A stretch of DNA of 64,000 nucleotides. Origin: Thermomonospora echinospora (GTDB lineage Bacteria; Actinomycetota; Actinomycetes; Streptosporangiales; Streptosporangiaceae). The stretch covers positions 36,334 to 100,333 of the forward strand of contig NZ_FNVO01000024.1 of NCBI RefSeq assembly GCF_900108175.1, in the 5' to 3' direction. A program made the position numbers and the translations under genes. Within the stretch, counting starts at the first letter, position 1. Each line of letters begins with the position of its first letter. Under the pieces are notes generated by a model, which was given only the letters and a program-made list of their open reading frames with translations, made no database searches and had not been told where the DNA came from. Below, one piece after another: positions 39,438 through 48,712 of this stretch.

Positions 39438-40544
39438 TCAGCTCCTCGCCTCGCCGTGCGGGACACGGTCCGCCGCCTCCGCCCGGGACGGCGGGAACGG
39501 GATCAGCACCACCGTGATGTTGTCGTGGCCGCCCGCCTCCAGTGCCGTCCGCACCAGCGTCCGGACGATCTCCAGCGGCGGCCGGCGGGGGTCGCGCGCA
39601 CGGGCGGTGTGCACGGCCTCGGCCAGTTCGGCGGCCTCCGGCAGGTAGTTCCACAGGCCGTCGCTGCACAGCAGCACCGCGCCGGACCCGCCGGGCTCGA
39701 ACGTCTCGGCGCGCGGCCTGATCGCACCGGCGTCGGCGCCCAGCCAGGCGGTGACCGTGTGGGCGCGGCGGTCGGCGTGCGCCTCGGCGGGGGTCATCAG
39801 GCCCAGCTCCACCATCCGCGCCGCCCACGAGTCGTCCACGGTCAGCGCGGCGGACGGGCGGGCGCCGTCGCCCCCGGAGATCCAGTAGGCGCGGCTGTCG
39901 CCGGTCCAGCCGACGGTGACGGCGGTGTCGTCCACCACGGCCGACACGTAGGTGCAGGCGGGCGCGTCGTGCGGGGAGTCGGCCAGCGCGGCGACCGCCT
40001 TGCCCGCCCGCGCCAGCGCCGCCCGGGTGGCCTCCCGCGGGTCGGCCCCGGCGGTGAGCTGGGCGGTGAGCATGGCCGCCCCGGTCTCGGCGGCGACCCG
40101 GGAAGCGTCCTCGGGGCGAGGCGCGGAGGAGACCCCGTCGCACACCACCGCGACCACCTTCCCGCAGGCCGAGGCCACCGCCATGGCGTCCTCGTTGCGG
40201 CTGTGCCGCAGCCCCCGGTCGCTGACCCCCACGGCGGCGGCCGTCTCGATCTCCACATGCTCACGCCCGCTGGGCTGACGCAGCCCGCACTGCTCGCAGT
40301 AGCCGTCCGCGCTGATGTCCGTCCCGCCGCACTCCGCGCACGGCGCGGCGGCCGGCCGCGACTGCGGCGCGGGCGGTGGGCCGGGCGGCGGCGTCCGGAG
40401 AGCGGGGGCGGGCGGCACCGGGACGGGCTGGAACGAGGGCGGGGCGGCGCCGCGCAGGGGCCGGCCGCAGGCCTCGCAGAAGTCGTCGTCCGCGTGGACG
40501 GGCTCGGCGCAGGCCGGGCAGCGGGGGGCCGCCGAAGGTTCCAT
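39438..40544 (-). CDS. PP2C-family Ser/Thr phosphatase with double zinc ribbon
   Basis: 368 residues. Two cysteine knuckle pairs at the start (CPACAEP...FCEACGRPL; CAECGGTD...YCEQCGL), a Pro-rich linker, then a PP2C/PPM domain from residue ~100. Metal-binding Asp residues are present: VGVSDRGLRHSRNEDAM, VVCDGVSS, GWTGDSRAYW, LCSDGLW and GHDNITVVL. Expected to reverse PknG phosphorylations. Start: ATG 40544 follows GGGGAGG at 10 nt; a GTG at 40595 that overlaps the pknG stop (GTGA) is an alternative that would add 17 residues and imply tight coupling. Confidence 0.87.
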   Translation of the reverse strand: MEPSAAPRCPACAEPVHADDDFCEACGRPLRGAAPPSFQPVPVPPAPALRTPPPGPPPAPQSRPAAAPCAECGGTDISADGYCEQCGLRQPSGREHVEIETAAAVGVSDRGLRHSRNEDAMAVASACGKVVAVVCDGVSSAPRPEDASRVAAETGAAMLTAQLTAGADPREATRAALARAGKAVAALADSPHDAPACTYVSAVVDDTAVTVGWTGDSRAYWISGGDGARPSAALTVDDSWAARMVELGLMTPAEAHADRRAHTVTAWLGADAGAIRPRAETFEPGGSGAVLLCSDGLWNYLPEAAELAEAVHTARARDPRRPPLEIVRTLVRTALEAGGHDNITVVLIPFPPSRAEAADRVPHGEARS

Positions 40545-40591
40545 GTCGTCGTTGCCTCCCCATCGGTCCGGCCGGTGGTCGTCCGTCGTAC

Positions 40592-43273
40592 TCACCACAG
40601 CGTCCGGGGGCGGACCGCGTTGGCCCGGTTCACCAGGCGGTGCCTGGCCCGCGGGTCGTCCGACAGCCGGGCCAGTCCCCGGTAGGTCTCCTCCAGCCTG
40701 CGCCGCAGCGCGCTCTCCGACAGCGGCACGTCCAGCACGTCTGGCTGTCCCTGGCCGTTCGGCGACCGGTACGCCAGCGCCCAGCGCAGCGCGGCCTCCA
40801 GCACCTCGGCGGTGAACCGGCCGGACCGTTCGGCGTCCAGCCGCAGGCCCTGCAACCGCCGCCCGGCCCCCGCCAGCTCCATCGGGGACAGCTCGGCCGG
40901 CTGCCGGCCGCGCACGGCGGCCGACACGGCGGCCAGCTGGGCCGCCACATGGTGGCTGGAGATCCGCGGCACCGAGTCCAGCACCCGGACGGCGTTGACC
41001 CGGTCCCCCATGGCCATCCGCACGCGCGCCGCCCCGAACGCCGCGCTGACGTACGCCGGGTCGGTGCGCGCCACCATGTCGTAGTAAAAGGACGCCGCCG
41101 GCAGGTTGCCGGCGCACTCGTGGGCGAACGCCAGTGCCAGCTTGGGCGACATCTCCCCCGGCATCAGGTCGTAGAGGTCGTCGAAGATCGCCACGGCCTC
41201 GGCGCAGTCCCCGGCGGCCAGCGCCGACAGCCCCCGGTACCAGTCGAGCCGCCAGTCGTCGGGGTGCGTCACCTCCAGCTCGGTCAGCAGCGCGCCCGCC
41301 TCCTCCAGGCTGCCGAGCTCGACGCGTACCCGCACCAGCATCAGGCTGACCTCGGGGGAGGACGTCGGCGCCGAGGTCAGCGCCGCCTCCAGGTCGGCGG
41401 GGTCGCGGGCGGTCAGCCCGGCCAGGAACCCGGCGGCCGGGTCCGTGGCGCTCACCTGCGGCACCGGCAGGGCCGCGGCGGCGGCGCGCACGTTCAGCGG
41501 GGGCAGCACGGGGCGGTGGGCCTCCTCGCCGTCCTCCTCGTCCGCGCCGACGGCGATGTCGGTGCCCGCTGTGTACTGCTCGGGGCCGAACAGGGTGGAC
41601 GGCGCCGGGCGGGGCCGGCCGTCCTCGGCGGCGAGCACCTCCCGCAGCACCCCGGTGAGCTGCTCGGCCATCTCCGCCGCGTCCTGGAACCTGGCGTCCG
41701 GATCGGCGTGGGTGGCCCGGCACAGGAACCGGTAGTACGACTCGTGCCGCATCAGCAGCGGCACCTGCTCACGCGGCGGCAGGCTGCCCGCGTACCTGCC
41801 GGTGTAGCCCCGGAACGGGAAGCTCAGCACGGCCAGCGCCCGGCCCACCGTGTACAGGTCGGAGGTGACCGACGGGCCATCGGTGGCGATCTCCGGGGCC
41901 TGGTAGCCGACCGTGCCGAAGATCGGGCTGTCCTCGTCGTCGATCCGCCGCACCCCGCCGAGGTCGATCAGCTTGAGCTGCTCCTCGGACTGGATGGCGT
42001 TGTCGGGCTTGAAGTCGCAGTACAGCAGGCCCCTGCTGTGCAGGTAGCCCATCGCGCGCAGCACCTCCAGCCCGTAGGCGATCACCTGTGGGAGCGGCAG
42101 CGCGGTCTCCTCGCCGTGCTCCCTGCGCAGCCGGGACAGGATGTCCTTGAGCGACTGCCCGCCGACGTACTCCATGACGATGTAGCCGACGAGCTCGCCA
42201 GTGCCCGGATCGGGGTGCTGGACGAAGTTGTAGATCTTGACGATGTTGGGGTGGTCGACCTGCGCCAGGTAGGCGCGCTCGGCGGCGGCGGCCTGCATGG
42301 CGTCGGCGTCCCCGGAGTCCAGCAGGCCCTTGAGCACCCGCCAGCTGTCGCTGACGTTCTTGTCGCGGGCCAGGTAGATCCAGCCCAGTCCGCCGTGCGC
42401 CAGGCAGCCCAGCACCTCATACTGGCCGCCGACCAGTTCGCCGGGCTGCAGCTTCGGGGTGAAGGAGAAGGCGTGCCCGCACTTGCGGCAGTAGCCCTCG
42501 GTGCGGCCCGGCCGCCCGTCGCGGCCCCGCCCGACCGGCTCGCCGTCCACGCTGCAGAAGCGCCGGTGCTCGGGCACCTCGGGGTTGCGCATGATGGCCG
42601 TGGCCGGGTCGCGGTACGGAACGGACGGCACCTCGACCAGGCCCGCGCCGAGCATCCCCCGGCGGGACGAGCCGGTGGCCCCGCTCTTCCCGCCGGTCCG
42701 CGCGCTGCGCCCGGAGGCGGTGCGCCCGGACGCGGTACGCCCCGACCCGGACCCTCGGGTGCCGGCCGTGCCCGCCGTCCCGCCCGTACGACCGCCGGAC
42801 GTCCCGGAACCCGCCGCCGCACCGGAGGACGGCAGGGGAGGGGGAACGCTCGGAGGGTACGAGCCGCCGGGGTATCCGGGGCCGAAGGGCCCTCCTCCCG
42901 CACCGGGCGGCTGCCCGGCACCGGCTCCCTGGCCGAAACCAGATCCCTGACCGAGGCCGGACTCCTGGCCGAAACCAGATCCTTGGCCGGAACCCTGGCC
43001 GAAGCCGGAACCTTGGCCGGGACCGGAACCCTGACCTGGGCCGGAACCTTGGCCGAAGCCGGGACCCTGGCCGGAACCGGATCCCGGATAGAAACCGGGG
43101 CTCTGACCGGCGGAGCCCTGACCGGGGCCGGTGGGGCCGGGAGCGGGTGGGGGCATCTGGTCCGGGGCCGGTGCGGATCCCTGCGCGGGGGCGGGCTCCG
43201 GGGCCAGGCCGTCGACGTTGCAGAAGCCGTCCTCGATGTAACCCGGGCAGCCCGGCCGGGTGCACTTTTCCAT
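40592..43273 (-). CDS. pknG: PknG-type Ser/Thr protein kinase
   Basis: 893 residues, cytosolic. An extra N-terminal knuckle (CTRPGCPG...FCNVDG, residues 4-22), a Gly-Gln-Ser repeat tract (~50-120, GQGSG units) and a Thr/Arg/Gly stretch precede the PknG rubredoxin-like site (FCSVDG ~239, YCRKCG ~261-266). The kinase domain follows (QYEVLGCLAHGGLGWIYLA from ~284, Lys315, YCDFKPDN with Asp420, DLGG near 437), then the C-terminal TPR domain (~600-890). This is the non-RD architecture of mycobacterial PknG, which phosphorylates GarA in response to amino acids. Its ATG overlaps the preceding stop (TGATG). Confidence 0.95.
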   Translation of the reverse strand: MEKCTRPGCPGYIEDGFCNVDGLAPEPAPAQGSAPAPDQMPPPAPGPTGPGQGSAGQSPGFYPGSGSGQGPGFGQGSGPGQGSGPGQGSGFGQGSGQGSGFGQESGLGQGSGFGQGAGAGQPPGAGGGPFGPGYPGGSYPPSVPPPLPSSGAAAGSGTSGGRTGGTAGTAGTRGSGSGRTASGRTASGRSARTGGKSGATGSSRRGMLGAGLVEVPSVPYRDPATAIMRNPEVPEHRRFCSVDGEPVGRGRDGRPGRTEGYCRKCGHAFSFTPKLQPGELVGGQYEVLGCLAHGGLGWIYLARDKNVSDSWRVLKGLLDSGDADAMQAAAAERAYLAQVDHPNIVKIYNFVQHPDPGTGELVGYIVMEYVGGQSLKDILSRLRREHGEETALPLPQVIAYGLEVLRAMGYLHSRGLLYCDFKPDNAIQSEEQLKLIDLGGVRRIDDEDSPIFGTVGYQAPEIATDGPSVTSDLYTVGRALAVLSFPFRGYTGRYAGSLPPREQVPLLMRHESYYRFLCRATHADPDARFQDAAEMAEQLTGVLREVLAAEDGRPRPAPSTLFGPEQYTAGTDIAVGADEEDGEEAHRPVLPPLNVRAAAAALPVPQVSATDPAAGFLAGLTARDPADLEAALTSAPTSSPEVSLMLVRVRVELGSLEEAGALLTELEVTHPDDWRLDWYRGLSALAAGDCAEAVAIFDDLYDLMPGEMSPKLALAFAHECAGNLPAASFYYDMVARTDPAYVSAAFGAARVRMAMGDRVNAVRVLDSVPRISSHHVAAQLAAVSAAVRGRQPAELSPMELAGAGRRLQGLRLDAERSGRFTAEVLEAALRWALAYRSPNGQGQPDVLDVPLSESALRRRLEETYRGLARLSDDPRARHRLVNRANAVRPRTLW

Positions 43274-44499
43274 CAGTCCGTCCCCGTTTCGAGGGATCTG
43301 AGCACTCGCTGGTACTGGGCCAGCACGACGGTGGATCGCTGGAGGTCGCAGGGGGCCGTCCAGAGGAGTTCGCGGGCCTGTTCCTGCAGCCGGGTCAGCT
43401 CGTCGTGCTCGGCGAAGCCCAGCCGCGCCGCCTTGACCCGGTAGGCGTCCAGCCGTCCGCGCAGCTCGTCCCGGCGTTCCAGCAGCCCGCCGATGAGGCG
43501 GCGGCTGCGCTCGGCCTGCTCCAGTGCGGCGGCCACGGCGCCTTCCAGGGCGGCGACCCGGCCGGCCAGTTCCGGCCAGCGGCCCGCGTCGCGCAGCCCG
43601 GCCAGCGCCGCCAGCCGCTCGCGCAGCACGGGGGTGGGGTCGGCGGGCTCGTCCACCCCCGGCGAGGCGATCTTGACCTGGACGGTGCGGTAGGCGTCCC
43701 GCGCCTGCGCCAGCACCTCGCCGAGCCGGGTCAGCGCGGACTCGATCCCGCCGACCCGCCGGTCGTACTCCTCGCGCACCCGGACCGCCTCGACCAGCAC
43801 GTCACGGACCTTGGCCAGGTCCGCGCGCACCGCGTCCAGCCGCGCGGTGTCGGCCCGGCCATCCCGGACCAGCGCCAGCGGATCGGTCCGCACCAGCTGC
43901 CCGGCGGCGGCCAGCTCGCGGCCGATCCGGTCCAGCTCGGCGTCCCGGCCGGCCGCCAGGGAGCGGGCGAGCCGGGCGGCCTCCCGCCACTCCTCCTCCG
44001 CCGCGTCCAGCGGGCCGAGCAGCGTCTCCCAGGCGGCGTCGACGGCGGAGATCAGGCCGATGGCCTCGTCGTAGGCGGCGGTCATCCGCCCGACGGCCTC
44101 GGCCAGCGTGAGACGTTCGCTGGTCGGCCCGAGCAGCGTGCGCCGCTCCAGCGGGACCTCGTCGAGCGGAAGCTCCACTGACGGGCCCGACAGCAGCGCG
44201 GTCAGCTCCCGCAGCGTCGCCTCGCCGGGCCGTGTCTGCCGGTCGCGCACCTGCCCGGCCTCGTCAAGGATCCGCTGGTAGGCGTCGAACAGCCGCCACA
44301 GCAGGGTCAGCCGTGCCGTGACGTCATCCCAGCGGCGGCGGGTCGGCCCGGCCAGCCGGGCGCCCTTGAGCAGCCGGTAGCCGTGGTGGTTCTCCAGGTC
44401 GAGCAGGTTGGCGGAGATCCGGTCGCGGTCCTCGCGCAGCGTCTTGAGGGCGTGGTCGACCGCCTCACGGCTCATGGGCGTCGCATCCCTGTCGCTCAC
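43273..44499 (-). CDS. coiled-coil protein encoded with PknG (unknown function)
   Basis: 408 residues, almost wholly alpha-helical and charged, with long coiled-coil predictions (REDRDRISANLLDLENH; RSLAAGRDAELDRIGRELAAAGQL; RRLIGGLLERRDELRGRLDAYR). No enzyme motif, no signal peptide. The stop overlaps the pknG ATG, so it is translationally coupled to the kinase and probably a physical partner. GTG 44499 has GGAG 5 nt upstream; ATG 44475 is an alternative. Family not recognised. Confidence 0.75.
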   Translation of the reverse strand: MSDRDATPMSREAVDHALKTLREDRDRISANLLDLENHHGYRLLKGARLAGPTRRRWDDVTARLTLLWRLFDAYQRILDEAGQVRDRQTRPGEATLRELTALLSGPSVELPLDEVPLERRTLLGPTSERLTLAEAVGRMTAAYDEAIGLISAVDAAWETLLGPLDAAEEEWREAARLARSLAAGRDAELDRIGRELAAAGQLVRTDPLALVRDGRADTARLDAVRADLAKVRDVLVEAVRVREEYDRRVGGIESALTRLGEVLAQARDAYRTVQVKIASPGVDEPADPTPVLRERLAALAGLRDAGRWPELAGRVAALEGAVAAALEQAERSRRLIGGLLERRDELRGRLDAYRVKAARLGFAEHDELTRLQEQARELLWTAPCDLQRSTVVLAQYQRVLRSLETGTD

Positions 44500-44659
44500 T
44501 GCCGCTCCGCGTCGTCCCGTCGCCTCTATTACGCCTCCACCATGGGACGCCTCGACCATCGCCATCGTTCAGCCTGACGTCTATATTGCCGATCATTTGT
44601 GACCGGTGACACCGTTCCCGGCAAGTGATCGTCTACCGCCCGGCCGGCTGTCGGCCCGT

Positions 44660-46303
44660 TCAGCTCGGCGGGGTCAGCGGGCCCGCAGGCCCGGCCGGCG
44701 GGCGAGGCGGATCCTCGGGAGGCGGGCCGTACCGCGGTGGATCCGGGTGAGGCCCCATCGGAGGGCGCAGCGGAGGTCCCTGGGGCGGGGGCGGCATGCC
44801 GCCCTGTCCGGGCGGGAACGGGCCGGGCGGCGGACCCGTCGACCCCATTGGGCTCATCGGGCCCATCGGGAACGGGCCGCCGGGCCAGCCGGCCGGGGCC
44901 AGGCGAGCCCTGCGGCGCCTGCGGGTCAGCACAACCGTCCCGGTGACGAGCCCCGCGACCAGCAGCAGCGCCACCGCGCCGCCACCGCCGATGGCCACCT
45001 TCGTGCTCGTCGGCAGCGGCGTCTCGTCCTTGCCCGCCGTGATGGCGGCCTGCGAGTCGGAGATGTACTTGCCGACGTACGGGTGGCCGGGGGCGAGGTT
45101 CTGCACCTCGCGGAACTTCGGCAACGCCTTCTTGTAGTGGTGCTTGTAGTACAGGTCCAGCGCCGTGTTGTACGCGACGCTGGTCGGCGAGACCACCGGC
45201 TGCACGTTCCGCTCGTTCAGCTTCTCGGCGACCACGCTCACCGGCAGCACCAGTTGCTCGTTCTGCGCGCTGCCACCCTCCCCGTCGCCGAGCGTCGCGA
45301 TCAGGATGCCGACGACCTTCCCCGAGTCGCCGATCACCGGCCCGCCGGAGTTGCCCCCGTACGCCGGGGCCTGGGTCTGGAAGTACGGCACGCCCTGCTG
45401 GGTGGTGCGCTGCGCGTTGATGGGCCCCTGGGTGAACGCCGGCTGCAGCCTGCTGCCGGGGCTCAGCGACTCCTCGTTGGTGACCGTTCCGGGGAAGCCG
45501 TCGATGTACAGCGAGCTGCCCACGTGGACGTCGGAGTCGGCGCCCAGCTCCAGGGTCGGCAGGTTCCGCTGCCCGGCGACCTTGAGGATCGCCACGTCCT
45601 TGCCGGGGTAGTTCTCGCCCTTGGCCAGCACCTCGGCGGGCAGCGACCGGGCGGTGTCGACCCCGCCGCCGGGCTGGGAGAGCTGGACGGTGGTGACATT
45701 CTCCAGGTCGCGCAGCTTCAGGTGCTCGGTGTTGAACTTGGTGAGCAGCTCGGAGGTCTTGCGCTTGAGCTCGTCGTCGGCGTCGACGCCCTTCAGGATG
45801 GCCTTGGCGATCCGCTCGTCGTCGGCGCCGAGGTCCTCCTGGGCCTGCTTGGCGAACGCCGCCGCCGTGACCTTGGTGTCCGGCGCCACGCAGTGCGCCG
45901 CGGTGACCATGTGGCCGTCGGGCGTCACCCACCAGCCGGTGCACAGCGCGGTGGACTGCGCCTCGACCACCCGGTCAGGCCCGGACGGCTTCAGGTACTT
46001 GCCGACGTCGCCGAGCATCCGAGTGATCGCGGTCTTGACCATGCTGCGCTCGTCGCTGGGGATGCGGCCGTCCACCGCGTCCTCGGCCACGTCGCGCAGC
46101 AGCGACTCCAGGTTGCCCTGTTTGAACGACGGGTAGGGCACCACGACCTCGGCCGAGATCCGGGTGGTCAGCAGTTGCACGGCCGGATGGGTCCTGGCGG
46201 CCAGCCTGGTCGCCGGCGGCACGTCGTCGTCGGCCCGGACCGGCCCCGGCACGGCCGCGACCATCATCCCTGCTGTGAGCAGCACCCCGATCGGCCTACG
46301 CAT
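44660..46303 (-). CDS. exported trypsin-like serine protease with C-terminal TM anchor
   Basis: 547 residues. Signal peptide (cleavage near VRADDD), an S1-type protease domain with His137 (TAAHC), Asp236 (KDVAIL) and Ser319 (GGNSGGP), a TPR-like segment (~395-430), one TM helix near 440-462, and a Pro/Gly-rich cytosolic tail. Acts outside the membrane. It lies 160 bp upstream of the coiled-coil/pknG genes on the same strand, so it is probably regulated with them but may have its own promoter. ATG 46303 follows GGAGCGGCG. Confidence 0.88.
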   Translation of the reverse strand: MRRPIGVLLTAGMMVAAVPGPVRADDDVPPATRLAARTHPAVQLLTTRISAEVVVPYPSFKQGNLESLLRDVAEDAVDGRIPSDERSMVKTAITRMLGDVGKYLKPSGPDRVVEAQSTALCTGWWVTPDGHMVTAAHCVAPDTKVTAAAFAKQAQEDLGADDERIAKAILKGVDADDELKRKTSELLTKFNTEHLKLRDLENVTTVQLSQPGGGVDTARSLPAEVLAKGENYPGKDVAILKVAGQRNLPTLELGADSDVHVGSSLYIDGFPGTVTNEESLSPGSRLQPAFTQGPINAQRTTQQGVPYFQTQAPAYGGNSGGPVIGDSGKVVGILIATLGDGEGGSAQNEQLVLPVSVVAEKLNERNVQPVVSPTSVAYNTALDLYYKHHYKKALPKFREVQNLAPGHPYVGKYISDSQAAITAGKDETPLPTSTKVAIGGGGAVALLLVAGLVTGTVVLTRRRRRARLAPAGWPGGPFPMGPMSPMGSTGPPPGPFPPGQGGMPPPPQGPPLRPPMGPHPDPPRYGPPPEDPPRPPAGPAGPLTPPS

Positions 46304-46336
46304 CGCCGCTCCAGACCCGTACCTGCCCCGACTGAC

Positions 46337-46360
46337 CCTTCGGCCTGCGGGCCGAAGGGC
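46337..46360 (-). promoter_or_regulatory. hairpin in the protease upstream region
   Basis: CCCTTCGGCC-TGCG-GGCCGAAGGG, a perfect 10-bp stem with a 4-nt loop, 34 bp upstream of the protease start, on its leader or at the end of the lysE transcript. Nothing else is recognisable in the 372-bp gap (46304-46675), so it may be the lysE terminator or a 5' structure. Confidence 0.45.
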
Positions 46361-46675
46361 GGGCCAGGCGGCCCCGCTCCGCCGTGGTCACCCAAACCCT
46401 CTGAAATCGAGTATCGGCGGGTCACGCGGCGCTGTCACCGCCGGTGTCGTGCGCCCTGTTTCCTGACCTGCAAACATGCGACTTCAGGCCGGAATCGGTC
46501 AGCCGGCCTTACCGCGGGATCCGTTCCTTGCTTCCGGGGGGACTTGCGGAACGCGGCGTTGAGCGCCGGGCCGGCCCGCGAATCCATTGCCGGGCCACGG
46601 CGTTCCCCGCGAAATCCGGCCTCGATCCAGGATGAAGGCAGAAACCGCCGATCGGCCGCCCGCTGCGGTCAGGTG

Positions 46676-47323
46676 TCATCGCTGGGCGGCGAGCTTGACC
46701 CCCAGCCCGATGAAGATGCCGCCCGTCGCGGTGTCGATCCGGCGGCGGGCGGCCTGCCGGCGGCGCAGCCAGCCGCCGATCCGCCCGGCGAGCACGCCGA
46801 CCGTGCCGTCGACGAGGAACTCCAGCGCGATCAGGATGGCCCCGAGGATCGCGAACTGCAGCCACACCCGTCCCAGCTCCGGATTCACGAACTGGGGCAG
46901 GAAGGCGATCGTGAAGGTGACCATCTTGGGGTTCAGCAGGTTGGTCAGCACACCGTTGAGGTACGCCCGACGCCCCGACATGCCCGTCCCCGCGACCGTC
47001 CCCTCGTCCTGAACGTCGTTACGGTGACGGATCATCTGCACGCCGAGGTAGATCAGATAGGCGGCCCCGACGATCCGCACCACGGTGAAGGCGGTCGGCG
47101 CGGCCTCGAACAGCGCCGCCAGCCCCACGGCGGCCACGGCGATGTGCACAGCCTCACTCGTGGCGACCCCGGCCGTCGCAAGCAGCCCGGCCCGCGGGCC
47201 ACCCCGCATCCCGCACCCCAGAACGAACACCATGTCCGGCCCCGGGGTGACCATGGCGATCACCGAGGTGACGGCAAAGGCGACGAGCAGCTGTTGATCA
47301 ACAGGCATCCCCCATGGTGACAT
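46676..47323 (-). CDS. LysE-family translocator
   Basis: About 215 residues, six membrane helices. The N-terminal AVTSVIAMVTPGPDMVFVLGCG is the LysE signature, followed by GLLATAGVATSEAVHIAVAAVGLAAL and NLLNPKMVTFTIAFLPQF. It exports basic amino acids, homoserine lactone-like or other small molecules; the substrate is not deducible. Start ATG 47323, with ATG 47308 as an alternative. Confidence 0.9.
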   Translation of the reverse strand: MSPWGMPVDQQLLVAFAVTSVIAMVTPGPDMVFVLGCGMRGGPRAGLLATAGVATSEAVHIAVAAVGLAALFEAAPTAFTVVRIVGAAYLIYLGVQMIRHRNDVQDEGTVAGTGMSGRRAYLNGVLTNLLNPKMVTFTIAFLPQFVNPELGRVWLQFAILGAILIALEFLVDGTVGVLAGRIGGWLRRRQAARRRIDTATGGIFIGLGVKLAAQR

Positions 47324-47471
47324 GCCGATGATCCACCGGACAGGGAATAAACGGCTCGTTCCCCTATCGTCCGGGACCAGGGGATTTGCCGTTCAGCAGG
47401 GTCCGGATCGCGTTGGCCGGCCTGGCCGCTCGCTGGGCGGGGTTCGCCGGCCGGACCGGCCGGTGCGATGG

Positions 47472-47501
47472 CCGCCGTGCGCCGGCACGGGCGCACGGCG
47501 G
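47472..47501 (-). terminator. stem-loop after acyl-CoA dehydrogenase gene
   Basis: CCGCCGTGCGCC-GGCACG-GGCGCACGGCGG: 12-bp perfect stem and 6-nt loop, 60 bp past the acyl-CoA dehydrogenase stop on the minus strand. Confidence 0.65.
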
Positions 47502-47560
47502 TGATGTCACCGCCGCCGGGGGCCGCCGGTGCGGACGGCGACCCCTGGCGGCGGCCGTGC

Positions 47561-48712
47561 TCAGACTCCGATCGACTTGGCGATGATGGTCTTGAGTACC
47601 TCGCTGGTGCCGCCGTAGATCCGAGAGACGCGAGCGTCGGTGTACAGGCGGGCGATCGGGTACTCCAGGATGTAGCCGTAGCCGCCGTGCAGCTGCAGGC
47701 ACTTGTCGACGACCCGGGCCTGCACCTCGGTGCAGAACAGCTTGGCCATGGCGGCGTCGGCCGGGGTGAGCTCGCCGGCGTCCAGGGCCTCGATCGCGCG
47801 GTCCACCATCGAGCGGGCCGCCTCCACCTCGGTCGCGCACTCGGCGAGCACGAACTTGGTGTTCTGGAACGAGGCCACCGGCTTACCGAAGACGGTGCGC
47901 TCCTGCACGTACCTCTTGGCGAACTCGACGGCGGCCGCGGCCGAGGCGTACGAGGTCATCGCGATGCCCAGGCGCTCCTCGGCCAGGTTGTGGGTCAGGT
48001 ACTCGAACCCGCGCCCCTCCTCGCCGAGCAGGTCCGCCACCGGGACGCGCACGTCGCTGAACGACAGCTCGGCGGTGTCGGAGCTGCGCAGCCCGATCTT
48101 CTCCAGCTTGCGCCCCACCGAGTAGCCCTCGCTCTTGGTGTCCACGACCAGGATCGACAGGCCCGCGCGCCGGTTCTCCGGGGTCGGCGGGGAGGTGCGC
48201 GCCACCACCAGCACCCGGTCGGCCAGCACGCCGCCGGTGATGAACGTCTTGGCGCCGTTCAGGATGTAGTGGTCGCCGTCGCGCTTGGCGGTGGTCTGCA
48301 TGCCCGCCAGGTCCGACCCGGTGCCCGGCTCGGTCATCGCGATCGCCGTCATCATCTCGCCGGAGACGAACGGCGGCAGCCAGCGCTTCTTCTGCTCCTC
48401 GTTGCCGTACTTGAGCAGGTAGGGCAGCACCAGGTTGACATGCACGCCGTAGCCGCCCAGGCTCACCCCGGCACGGGCGCACTCCTCGGAGATCACCGCC
48501 TGGTACTTGAAGCTGGTCTCGCCCGCGCCGCCGTACTCCTCGGGCACCTGGATGCCGAGCACGCCCAGCTCACCGAGCTTGTAGTAGAACTCGCGCGGCG
48601 GGTGCCCGGCGGCCTCCCACTCCGCGTAGACCGGGGCGACCTCGGCCTCGATGAAGTCCCGGATCGTCTCCCGGAACGCCTCATGGTCCTCATTGAACAG
48701 GGTCCGGCGCAC
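47561..48712 (-). CDS. acyl-CoA dehydrogenase
   Basis: FAD-dependent alpha-beta dehydrogenation of an acyl-CoA, 383 residues. Signatures: YGGAGETSFKYQAVISEE, TAIAMTEPGTGSDLAGM, HYILNGAKTFITGG, QERTVFGKPVASFQ and LHGGYGYILEYPIARLYTDARV with GTSEV carrying the catalytic Glu. GTG 48712 follows AAGGGAGC. It could act in beta-oxidation or branched-chain degradation; no partner gene is adjacent. Confidence 0.93.
   Translation of the reverse strand: MRRTLFNEDHEAFRETIRDFIEAEVAPVYAEWEAAGHPPREFYYKLGELGVLGIQVPEEYGGAGETSFKYQAVISEECARAGVSLGGYGVHVNLVLPYLLKYGNEEQKKRWLPPFVSGEMMTAIAMTEPGTGSDLAGMQTTAKRDGDHYILNGAKTFITGGVLADRVLVVARTSPPTPENRRAGLSILVVDTKSEGYSVGRKLEKIGLRSSDTAELSFSDVRVPVADLLGEEGRGFEYLTHNLAEERLGIAMTSYASAAAAVEFAKRYVQERTVFGKPVASFQNTKFVLAECATEVEAARSMVDRAIEALDAGELTPADAAMAKLFCTEVQARVVDKCLQLHGGYGYILEYPIARLYTDARVSRIYGGTSEVLKTIIAKSIGV

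Noticed and set aside
40376..43444. 1022-codon open frame on the plus strand opposite pknG
   Set aside because: Composition is a mirror of the true gene (His/Arg/Gln/Val/Gly rich), no ribosome binding site and no family motif; a high-GC antisense artefact.
46444..46635. Small ORF between the protease and lysE genes
   Set aside because: No ribosome binding site, no recognisable motif and an overlapping ORF in another frame.
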